Of a stretch of DNA of 36,296 nt, positions 14,549 through 22,597 are shown in pieces (position 1 is the first letter of the stretch; every line of letters begins with the position of its first letter). The stretch comes from Ignavibacteriales bacterium. GTDB taxonomy: Bacteria; Bacteroidota; Ignavibacteria; T3Sed10-11. Under the pieces are notes generated by a model that searched no databases, was not told where the DNA came from, and worked only from the letters and a program-made list of their open reading frames with translations. Location of the stretch: NCBI GenBank assembly GCA_003568415.1, contig PWXV01000304.1:1-36296 (forward strand), in the 5' to 3' direction. The translations under genes were made by a program, and so were the position numbers.

Positions 14549-16576
14549 ATGGACCAAGATCAAAAAGTAACAAAAAGTTCACAAAAAAGGATACTCATTG
14601 ACGGATTAATAATTATTTTCGTCGGTGCAATTTTACTAGCTGTATTCTCATATTATGAAATTTTTTCGGCTATCTTCAGATACGCCGCCGATACATCAGC
14701 AACGTATGTCGATGTAATCATTACCGGTATAATTGTTCTTGCAATTGGATTCGGAGTATTCGGAATACGACGCTGGATGCAGCTAAGACAGGAATTACCA
14801 AAGCGTGAACAAAGTGAACGTGCTCTCAGGATCAGTGAAGAACGTTTTAAATCTCTCGTCAACTCTCTCGATGATGTGGTTTTTACACTCGACAAACGAC
14901 TCCGATACACCGCTGTATACGGGCGCTGGGTTTACGGATATGAAAAGTTACACCCTGATGCATTCATCACCAAAACGCCACGAGAGTTATTCGGAGCGAA
15001 AGAGGGTGCAATACATGAAAAATCAATTAAACGCGCTCTCGAAGGTGAATCTGTTAGCTATGAGTGGTCTTTACAAACCAATGGCGAAAAGCATCATTTC
15101 CAGATTAACGTTTCGCCCTTACGTGATGAAAACGGTACTATCACCGGTGTTGTTGGCGTTGGTCATGATATTACTGAGAAGAAAAATTTCGAAAACGAAT
15201 TTCATCGGCACGAACAGGAACTACGGGTACTGCTGGAAAACACACCTGATATTATTATCAGATACGACAGACAGAAGCGTTACATATTTGCAAACCGTGC
15301 CTTCGAAAATATATTTGGACTAACCAGAAACCAGCTTATCGGTAAAAGCCAGCGCGAACTATCTATACCGAAAGAACTTACTCCGTTCTGGGATAATTCG
15401 ATTGACGAAGTATTGCTAAACGGTACCACAACAACCATTGAATCTGAATTTCCAACTCCCTGGGGTATTAAATATTTTCAGGCACAGCTTGTTCCTGAAA
15501 AGAATGCCGAGAATATCGTAGAATATGTACTTGTAGTAGCTCGTGATTTAACAAAACATAAGCGTGCTGAAGATGATCTCCGGCGTAGTGAAGAACAACT
15601 CGAACGAATTCTGCAAACCACACCCGGCGGCGTGACCATCATCGACCTTAATGGTAGAATTTATTTTGCCAACCAAACAGCCGAAGTCATTCTCGGATTG
15701 GAACGAAAGAATGCTCAGGAGCGGTATTACAACGATCCAGCATATAAAATTTCAACAGTAGACGGCAAACCGCTTCAAGAAAAAGACCTACCGTATATTC
15801 AGGTCATGATGACCGGTCAACCGGTATACGGTGTGGAACATGCAATTGAACATCCGGATGGTAAACGTGTTATCCTTTCAGTCAATGCGGCACCATTGTA
15901 TGATTTAAATAAAAAAATTACCGGCATTATTACATCAATTACCGATATTAGTAAGCTGAAAGAAGCCGAAGAAGCCGCACGAAAAAATGAACAGCGATTC
16001 CGGGATCTTGCAAACAGTATATCGGATGTATTTTTTGCCGTCAATGCAAAACTTCAATGTACCTACTGGAACAGAGCATCCGAAAAAATCACCGGTATTC
16101 CGGCCCGAAAAGCTATAGCCCAGGATGTAACAAAATTACTGCCGAAATCAATGGCGACAGAACTTACAAAGCCGCTCACTGAGTCACTTAAATCGCAAAC
16201 GACAAATAACATCGTCAGCAAAGTGAAACTCAAGGGGCATGTATACTATTTTGATATCAACATATATCCTGCGAAACACGGGCTCTCGGTATTCTTCAAA
16301 GATGTCAGTGAACGAATGTATGCAGAACGTGAGCGTGAACGACTTATCAAGGAATTACAGGATGCTCTTAACAAAGTTAAGACATTAAGCGGGTTATTGC
16401 CGATATGTGCTTTCTGTAAGAATATCAGAGATGATGGCGGTTACTGGCATCAAGTTGAAGCATATATTAAGGAACACTCCGAAGCAAACTTTAGTCATGG
16501 CGTCTGTCCGGATTGCGCACAAAAACATTACCCTGAATACTTCAAGGAAACGAAAGAAGAACCGAAATCACAATGA
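14549..16576 (+). CDS. Membrane PAS-repeat sensor without kinase, ending in a cysteine module
   Basis: The 675-residue protein has two membrane segments near the N-terminus (about 15-37 and 53-76), a linker, and four PAS domains (about 96-215, 222-342, 348-475, 485-600), each closed by a DIT, DLT or DVS-type motif. A short coiled coil follows. The end (613-656) is LSGLLPIC with C620xxC623, then HGxC with C653xxC656: four cysteines that could hold a metal. This ending recurs in many PAS and response-regulator proteins as far as I know, but I know no assigned function. There is no histidine kinase, GGDEF, EAL or DNA-binding output. It may pass signals through the cysteine module or by protein contact. 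Ribosome binding site is weak. Confidence 0.85.
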   Translation: MDQDQKVTKSSQKRILIDGLIIIFVGAILLAVFSYYEIFSAIFRYAADTSATYVDVIITGIIVLAIGFGVFGIRRWMQLRQELPKREQSERALRISEERFKSLVNSLDDVVFTLDKRLRYTAVYGRWVYGYEKLHPDAFITKTPRELFGAKEGAIHEKSIKRALEGESVSYEWSLQTNGEKHHFQINVSPLRDENGTITGVVGVGHDITEKKNFENEFHRHEQELRVLLENTPDIIIRYDRQKRYIFANRAFENIFGLTRNQLIGKSQRELSIPKELTPFWDNSIDEVLLNGTTTTIESEFPTPWGIKYFQAQLVPEKNAENIVEYVLVVARDLTKHKRAEDDLRRSEEQLERILQTTPGGVTIIDLNGRIYFANQTAEVILGLERKNAQERYYNDPAYKISTVDGKPLQEKDLPYIQVMMTGQPVYGVEHAIEHPDGKRVILSVNAAPLYDLNKKITGIITSITDISKLKEAEEAARKNEQRFRDLANSISDVFFAVNAKLQCTYWNRASEKITGIPARKAIAQDVTKLLPKSMATELTKPLTESLKSQTTNNIVSKVKLKGHVYYFDINIYPAKHGLSVFFKDVSERMYAERERERLIKELQDALNKVKTLSGLLPICAFCKNIRDDGGYWHQVEAYIKEHSEANFSHGVCPDCAQKHYPEYFKETKEEPKSQ

Positions 16577-16600
16577 GCTAATACTAACGGACAGACCGAT

Positions 16601-18472
16601 TTACTTCAGATAAATCATCCGTCCGGTTTCATTACGTGTTCCGTATTGTATCCTGTAAAAATATACTCCGCTTGCCTGAGCAGTCGGTTGCCAAATAACT
16701 TCATGTACACCGGCCAGATAAAATTCATCTGTCAACGATGTAATATGCCTCCCCAGTATATCATATACGGTAATAGAAACATGGTTATCGTCCGGTAATT
16801 CAAACCGGAGAACAGTTCGATCGTTAAACGGATTGGGGAAATTTTGATGTAACGCAAAACGCTCCGGCACCACCCGTTGTATCACGGCAATGAGATCGTG
16901 AACCGGAGATATATAAAATTCCTGAGCCGCATTGCGGGGATACCGTATGATATTTCCGGAACCATCTGTCACTGTTACAACAAAGTGCAGACTTTGCATT
17001 TCCAGCTCATCAGCTGTTCGATATTCATACAGGCCCGCACCTGAATCTTCTATCGTTTGCATTACTGTAAGTGGATATGGTATATAATCCTGTTCATTTG
17101 ATGTTCGAATGTGAATCATTGCAGATTCTTCATCTATTCCGTCATTACCGGTAAGATAGACTTGTATTAGTTGTTCTCCCATATCCGACACTCTCAGTAC
17201 GGGATACGCAAGTGCGGCAGGAGCATCCAGCAAACCATACCCATAGGTATTATCCGGTTCGCCATCGCGTCGGGCACTCATTTGTAATGCATTACGTAAT
17301 TCACCCGCACTCAGATCAGGACGCGCGGAATAAACTAACCCTGCCGTACCCGAAATAATGGGTGCCGATAACGATGTACCTGATGCAAATCGATAACCAT
17401 CGGTATTGGTCAGTGCTCCGACCACATCAATTCCCATTGCCGATACATCCGGTTTTATTCTTCCATCGGCAGAAGGTCCGCGCGAACTAAAAGGCGCGAT
17501 AGTCTGATTTGGATCTACCGCACCTGCGGCAATTACATATTCTCCATCGGCAGGCGATGTAATGATTCGCCAATCGGTGTGCCCTGAATTACCTGCTGAT
17601 GCAATGACCAATATCCCTTCTTCAAACGCCCGATCGGCAGCTACTGTGGTAACGGCTGTCTTTCCATCCATATCATCAGGTGTGTAGCTGTCATACGGTT
17701 CATCAAAGATACTATATCCGAGGGAAGTCGAAACAATATCTACTCCCATTTCTGCCATCCACTCTATTCCAGCAACCCAGAAGTCTTCTTCTATTGGTGT
17801 TTCAGTGCGTATATCTTCAGTAGCCCCGAGCAGAAAATATGCATCCGGCGCAACACCGACAAACGTACCCGGATCATACCCTGCAACGACCGAGAACACC
17901 AGGGTTCCGTGAGTATAATGAGAGGGAGGCAATTCATCGTCAATATAATGTTCTGCAACAAAATCCCGTTCGGCAATAACATTAGCATTTTGTAAAGCAA
18001 TATGCTGATCCCAGCGATATCCGGTATCGAGAAAACCGATAGTTATTCCGTCGCCTGTTATACCTGCATTCTGAAGGATATGAATATCGTGTATCTTGAT
18101 CTGTGTCGTTGCATGACCGTAATAAGTATCATCATTAAACACCATACTCTGAATATCGTCTGAGTAAATTCTATCATGGATCGGCTCAGGGCGGGCCATT
18201 CGTGCAACAGGTTGAATCGATTTGACAAATGAGAAAGAACTAATTTTTTCGAGCTGATCGGATAGTGCCGGAACCGATATAGCATTCAACCAACGAGACC
18301 GGACGGTGATAGAATCGGTAACTGCTAACACCGAATCGATATATGCTTCTGCGACTGGTATTTCATCAGCATCATTATCGGTAAAGAAAACCCAGTATCG
18401 ACGGTTATCCTGACCGTCAACAGAAGAAAAACACAATAAATATATTAGGGGCATCACAATCGATATGCGCAT
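16601..18472 (-). CDS. Secreted subtilisin-like serine protease (S8) with C-terminal sorting domain
   Basis: The 623-residue protein has a signal peptide (1-20), a propeptide-like region to about 125, and an S8 catalytic domain with D149 (GFLDTGY), H188 (HYTHGT), oxyanion N295 (SAGNSG) and S367 (SGTSLSAP). Then comes a beta-rich linker and, from about 539, a type A C-terminal sorting domain (NFPNPFNDRT, VYDILGRH, GVYFYRI) of the kind used by the type IX secretion system. It is the last gene of a six-gene run, 15 nt after the cation exchanger. Placement after SurA and parvulin genes fits a need for folding help across the periplasm; this link is inference. Confidence 0.93.
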   Translation of the reverse strand: MRISIVMPLIYLLCFSSVDGQDNRRYWVFFTDNDADEIPVAEAYIDSVLAVTDSITVRSRWLNAISVPALSDQLEKISSFSFVKSIQPVARMARPEPIHDRIYSDDIQSMVFNDDTYYGHATTQIKIHDIHILQNAGITGDGITIGFLDTGYRWDQHIALQNANVIAERDFVAEHYIDDELPPSHYTHGTLVFSVVAGYDPGTFVGVAPDAYFLLGATEDIRTETPIEEDFWVAGIEWMAEMGVDIVSTSLGYSIFDEPYDSYTPDDMDGKTAVTTVAADRAFEEGILVIASAGNSGHTDWRIITSPADGEYVIAAGAVDPNQTIAPFSSRGPSADGRIKPDVSAMGIDVVGALTNTDGYRFASGTSLSAPIISGTAGLVYSARPDLSAGELRNALQMSARRDGEPDNTYGYGLLDAPAALAYPVLRVSDMGEQLIQVYLTGNDGIDEESAMIHIRTSNEQDYIPYPLTVMQTIEDSGAGLYEYRTADELEMQSLHFVVTVTDGSGNIIRYPRNAAQEFYISPVHDLIAVIQRVVPERFALHQNFPNPFNDRTVLRFELPDDNHVSITVYDILGRHITSLTDEFYLAGVHEVIWQPTAQASGVYFYRIQYGTRNETGRMIYLK

Positions 18473-18487
18473 ACAGTCACCGGCTCT

Positions 18488-19414
18488 CTAAAAAAGGAAT
18501 GCAAGAAAAACGATATATCCAAGAAGAAGCAGAATTCCTTCGATACGATTGATCAAGAAACCAGTCTTCATCATTATTAACAGAACAACAGAAAATGCGA
18601 TCATAACCGGAAATTCAAACCGGAGTGATGCAGTATCCACACTAAGCGGATGGAGTAATGATACACCGCCTGCAACAAAAAGGACATTAAATATATTACT
18701 GCCGATTATATTACCGATAATAATACCCGTATTCTTTTTCATCACCGCCACAATAGTAGCGGCAAGCTCGGGTAGTGAGGTCCCCACAGCAATAAGAGTA
18801 GCTCCGATTATAAATTCCGAAATACCGAATGAACGGGCTATTGTAACACCCGATTCAACCATAAGATGCGATCCTATGACAAGGAATACAATTCCGGCTA
18901 TTACAAACAGGACTTGCAACCCTCGTACCGGTTCTTTGGTTACAGTTGTTGAATCATCATGGTATACTTTTTCGGTGCGCTTAATTAAAAAAATTGTAAA
19001 TACGACAATTCCACCCATTAAAAACAAACCATCGACAAAACCGATGATTTCATTCAATGCAAACAAATACAAAATAATGGAGGATAGTAAAAGCACCGGA
19101 TAGTATATTGTGATAGATTGCGATTCGATATCTACCGGATAAATTAAAGCTGCAATTCCGAGAATTAATCCGATATTGGCAATGTTACTACCTACGACAT
19201 TACCCAGCGCGATATCGCTGCTTCCGGCGAACGCAGATATGAGACTGACGATAAATTCCGGGGCTGAGGTTCCGAACGCGACAACCGTTAACCCGATTAC
19301 AATCGGACGTATTCGCAACCCTTGAGCGATGGCGATTGATCCCCGTACAAGTCCTTCAGCTCCGACATACAGAAGTCCTACCCCAACAAAGAAGACAAGT
19401 ACTGTGAGGATCAT
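18488..19414 (-). CDS. CaCA-family sodium/calcium exchanger (YrbG type)
   Basis: The 308-residue membrane protein has the two inverted alpha repeats of the CaCA family. The first has FGTSAPE (47-53) and GNVVGSNIANIG (71-82); the second has GTSLPE and GNIIGSNIFN. About ten membrane segments are expected. It exchanges Ca2+ (or possibly K+) for Na+ or H+ at the inner membrane. The start overlaps the MoxR stop by one base (TAATG), so the genes are coupled. It is an unusual partner for MoxR. Confidence 0.92.
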   Translation of the reverse strand: MILTVLVFFVGVGLLYVGAEGLVRGSIAIAQGLRIRPIVIGLTVVAFGTSAPEFIVSLISAFAGSSDIALGNVVGSNIANIGLILGIAALIYPVDIESQSITIYYPVLLLSSIILYLFALNEIIGFVDGLFLMGGIVVFTIFLIKRTEKVYHDDSTTVTKEPVRGLQVLFVIAGIVFLVIGSHLMVESGVTIARSFGISEFIIGATLIAVGTSLPELAATIVAVMKKNTGIIIGNIIGSNIFNVLFVAGGVSLLHPLSVDTASLRFEFPVMIAFSVVLLIMMKTGFLINRIEGILLLLGYIVFLAFLF

Positions 19415-20409
19415 TAATCTTTAACGGTGTCGAGAAGTTTCTGTACGATATGAATCGGTGCAACTCCGTCTGCTTCGGCGTTAAAATTTGTGACAATGCG
19501 GTGGCGAAGCACAGGACCTGCCATAATACGCACATCATCGATATCGGGAGTATGGCGTCCCTGCAGGAGTGCCCTGACTTTGGCACCGAGGATAAGAAAT
19601 TGTGATGCCCGCGGTCCGGCTCCCCAACTGAGCCAATTATTAATGAAATCGGGCGAGCCGTTCGAATTCGGCCGGGTGATATTTACCAATTCAACGGCAA
19701 ATCTGATAACATTCTCGGCAACCGGTACTTTTCGTACCAGGTCCTGGTATTGGATTATCTGGTCTGCATTCAAAATCTGGTTGAGCTCGGCCTGGTACAT
19801 ACTCGTTGTTGATTTTACAATCTCTACCTCTTCATCCTTTGAGGGGTAATCGAGCCAGAGATTGAACATAAACCGATCGAGCTGTGCTTCGGGTAACGGA
19901 TAGGTACCCTCCTGTTCAATCGGATTTTGCGTAGCAAGTACAAAGAACGGTTCCGACAGCGTATATGTAGTGCCGGCAGCGGTCACGCGGTGTTCCTGCA
20001 TCGCTTCAAGCAATGCGGACTGTGTCTTTGGTGGTGTTCTGTTTATCTCATCGGCGAGTACTATATTGGCAAATACCGGTCCCTCGACGAACCGAAAATG
20101 TTTATCACCGGTCGAAACATTTTCCTCGATAATTTCGGTCCCGGTAATATCGCTCGGCATCAAATCGGGTGTAAACTGTATCCGTGAGAATTTTAAATCA
20201 AGCACTTCGGCAAGCGTTCTGATCAAGAGTGTTTTGGCCAGGCCGGGGACACCAACAAGCAGACAGTGACCCCGTGCCAGCAAACTGATCAACAGCTGTT
20301 CAATAATCTCTTCCTGCCCGACTATAACTTTCGCTATCTCATTTTTTATGTCGTTATAAGACTTCGTTATCTCACCGGCAAGCTGCACATCATCTTTAGA
20401 TTTAGCCAC
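19414..20409 (-). CDS. MoxR-family AAA+ ATPase
   Basis: The 331-residue protein has Walker A GVPGLAKT (53-60) and Walker B NIVLADEINR (115-124), followed by the family stretch TPPKTQSALLEAMQE. MoxR ATPases act as chaperones that mature or activate other proteins, often with a von Willebrand A partner. No DUF58 or VWA gene is next to it here. The start is GTG at 20409, with GAGGA 6 nt before it, 12 nt after the surA stop. Its place after three parvulin genes suggests work on envelope or secreted proteins; that is inference. Confidence 0.93.
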   Translation of the reverse strand: MAKSKDDVQLAGEITKSYNDIKNEIAKVIVGQEEIIEQLLISLLARGHCLLVGVPGLAKTLLIRTLAEVLDLKFSRIQFTPDLMPSDITGTEIIEENVSTGDKHFRFVEGPVFANIVLADEINRTPPKTQSALLEAMQEHRVTAAGTTYTLSEPFFVLATQNPIEQEGTYPLPEAQLDRFMFNLWLDYPSKDEEVEIVKSTTSMYQAELNQILNADQIIQYQDLVRKVPVAENVIRFAVELVNITRPNSNGSPDFINNWLSWGAGPRASQFLILGAKVRALLQGRHTPDIDDVRIMAGPVLRHRIVTNFNAEADGVAPIHIVQKLLDTVKD

Positions 20410-20421
20410 GTATTCCTCACA

Positions 20422-21705
20422 TTACAACTTTTTAGTCCAGTAAATTTCTTCGCGTAATTCATGTATCAATTTTTCAAATTCACGTTCCATTTTTTCCTGC
20501 AACGCAAATCGTTCAAGGAATTGATAATCCCGGTCAAAATCAACTTCGCTTTCAGGTGAACGTTCTATCAATTTTATAATCGAATAACCGTAATCATTAT
20601 CTATATTAATCCGTGATGGTTCACTGATGTCACCTTCCTCCAGACGGGAAACGACATTCCGAATATCGGATTCAAGCTGCTCGAGCGGTACCATACCGAG
20701 TATTCCTCCAAATGGTGCGGTATCGGCATCCTGTGAAAATTCTTGTGCAAGCTCTTCAAATGAGGCCTCACCGTCTAACACCTTTTGTCGTAATTCCCGG
20801 AGATGGTCTATCGTCGGACGGTCGCTCTCTTCATCGCGCTCAATGCGGATGAGTATATGGCGGGGTCGGACTGAATCTCCGCGCCGTTCTTCGAGTTTAA
20901 TAATATGCAGACCAAATTGGGTTTCGACAATATCAGATATTTCACCGGCTTCCATAGAGAATGCTTTTTCTTCAAATTCAGGTACGAACAACCCTCTGCG
21001 TACCCAGCCAAGATCACCGCCCCGGTTTTTTGTTCCCGTATCGGCTGAATATTCTCTTGCAAGTTCGGCAAAATCTTCACCGGCGAGTGCCCTGTCACGA
21101 ATTTCTTCTGCACGCGAATGCGCTCTCGCCCGAACATTTTCATCTTCTTCGGGAATTACAAATATGTGAGCTACTTCAACCTGTTCCGGAACGGGCGGTA
21201 GTTCATTACGATATCGTTCATAAAAGTCACGTACTTCACGCCTGCTGATTGTCATCGCCTGGAATTTCTTACTTTGTAGTCGCTGTACCATTAACTCTTT
21301 CCGGATATCATCACGCATCTCACGGCGCAGCCGGGGTACACTCATGCCCATTTGGTCGGCAACATCGCTGATCGATCCATATGCCCGCTCAAATTCCTGA
21401 AGCTGTCTTTCTAATTCCTGTTGTACTTCCGCGTCAGGTACAATGATACTATCCCGGATTGCTTTGGCAAGCAGCAATCGCTTGTTAATCATGCTTTCAA
21501 GTAATTGCTCTTTTAATTCGGGTAACCGTCGGCGTTCAATTTGCTGCTGCATTGCATACATCTGTGCCTGGCTGACCAGCTCGGATTCAAGAATAATCTC
21601 ATCATCTACAATTGCAATAATACGATCTGCCGTATCCTGAGCTTGTGCTAACCCGAGTCCGACTCCAAACACAAGTACCATCAAATATAAAATTGATCTC
21701 CTCAT
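20422..21705 (-). CDS. surA: SurA-like periplasmic chaperone and peptidyl-prolyl isomerase
   Basis: From ATG 21705 the protein has 427 residues with a signal peptide cleaved near AQA (about residue 22). A SurA N-terminal chaperone domain (about 27-160) is followed by two parvulin domains (about 178-278 and 280-380) showing VAHIFV, GGDLGWV and FGLHIIKL in the first and RHILIRI in the second. SurA helps outer-membrane proteins fold on their way to the BAM complex. A longer frame up to 21774 overlaps the upstream gene and would bury the signal peptide, so 21705, preceded by AGAGGGA, is chosen. Third of three consecutive parvulin genes. Confidence 0.92.
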   Translation of the reverse strand: MRRSILYLMVLVFGVGLGLAQAQDTADRIIAIVDDEIILESELVSQAQMYAMQQQIERRRLPELKEQLLESMINKRLLLAKAIRDSIIVPDAEVQQELERQLQEFERAYGSISDVADQMGMSVPRLRREMRDDIRKELMVQRLQSKKFQAMTISRREVRDFYERYRNELPPVPEQVEVAHIFVIPEEDENVRARAHSRAEEIRDRALAGEDFAELAREYSADTGTKNRGGDLGWVRRGLFVPEFEEKAFSMEAGEISDIVETQFGLHIIKLEERRGDSVRPRHILIRIERDEESDRPTIDHLRELRQKVLDGEASFEELAQEFSQDADTAPFGGILGMVPLEQLESDIRNVVSRLEEGDISEPSRINIDNDYGYSIIKLIERSPESEVDFDRDYQFLERFALQEKMEREFEKLIHELREEIYWTKKL

Positions 21706-21748
21706 ACCAACCAATCCCTCTCTTAAAATGACATTAGTTTGTTTATTT

Positions 21749-22597
21749 TCAATATTCAATATCAAACGAAACATCTATCGGATACCTGCGACGCAGTTCG
21801 AGTAACAATTCTTCATAACGATCCTGACGCCTTTCTATAACAAGTCTTTCCCTAATTTCGTTCGAGATATACTCAAGCGGGTAGGGGTTACCGCTTTGAA
21901 TTGTTTGATGATGGCGAACTATGTAAAATCCGCCTCCTGCCGCGATCGGAAATGAGACCCCACCCATTCCGAGTTGACGTGCAGCCCGCCATATTTCTGC
22001 AGGGTAAAGATCGCTTTCATGGTAATATCCCCGTTCACCGATTTCGAACACCCCTTCAGCTCGCTCTTCATCATTCAATATACTCTCTAACGTATCATCC
22101 CAGTCCGCTCCCTGAATGACTGAATTCCGGAACGATGTGGCATCATTGCGCTGCTCAAATAGTATATAACTCACCTCAAGCAGCGGTTCGTCAGTCATAA
22201 ACTCATCCAGGTGTTCCTCATAATATGCTTCTATCTGTTCATCGGTAACATCGGGAAGTATGCCATCGTATATCTCGTCTTCAAGTAATGCATTAATGGC
22301 AAGATTACGTCTGACATCCCGCAAAGGCTCCAATACGCGGTCATCACGGTCAAGACCGCGGCGTCGTGCTTCCTGATAGAGTATTTCAGATGTCAGCCAT
22401 TGGTTGACATATTCCTGCACCATCGCGTCATTAATAGCATGCGGATGATCAATTTTTTCCTCGATCATCTCACGGGTAAGATACTCATCGTTAACCCGTG
22501 CAATATATGTCCCGGGTTCTTCTTCACGTTCACACCCGATCAACACAAGGACAATGACACTTACCATCCCCAGCTTCAAAACCCATCCTGAACTCAT
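21749..22597 (-). CDS. SurA/PrsA-like chaperone lipoprotein
   Basis: The 282-residue protein has a lipoprotein signal with lipobox LIGC (C22). The mature part has a SurA-like N-terminal helical region (about 30-130) and then a diverged parvulin-like region (ISYILF-like start, GGFYIVRHHQT near the end). The isomerase residues are poorly kept, so it may be a pure chaperone or targeting partner. Its start overlaps the stop of the preceding 667-residue parvulin gene by 4 nt (ATGA), and its stop is 43 nt before surA. Lipid attachment would put it on the inner or outer membrane facing the periplasm. Confidence 0.82.
   Translation of the reverse strand: MSSGWVLKLGMVSVIVLVLIGCEREEEPGTYIARVNDEYLTREMIEEKIDHPHAINDAMVQEYVNQWLTSEILYQEARRRGLDRDDRVLEPLRDVRRNLAINALLEDEIYDGILPDVTDEQIEAYYEEHLDEFMTDEPLLEVSYILFEQRNDATSFRNSVIQGADWDDTLESILNDEERAEGVFEIGERGYYHESDLYPAEIWRAARQLGMGGVSFPIAAGGGFYIVRHHQTIQSGNPYPLEYISNEIRERLVIERRQDRYEELLLELRRRYPIDVSFDIEY

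Noticed and set aside
18549-19103. A 184-codon plus-strand frame opposite the cation exchanger
   Set aside because: It is the complement of a strongly patterned membrane protein and has an odd composition rich in I, T and P.
20627-21169. A 180-codon serine-rich plus-strand frame opposite surA
   Set aside because: Serine and arginine richness is an artefact of the antisense of acidic parvulin domains.
21706-21774. A 23-residue N-terminal extension of SurA
   Set aside because: It overlaps the upstream gene and would hide the signal peptide that starts at ATG 21705.
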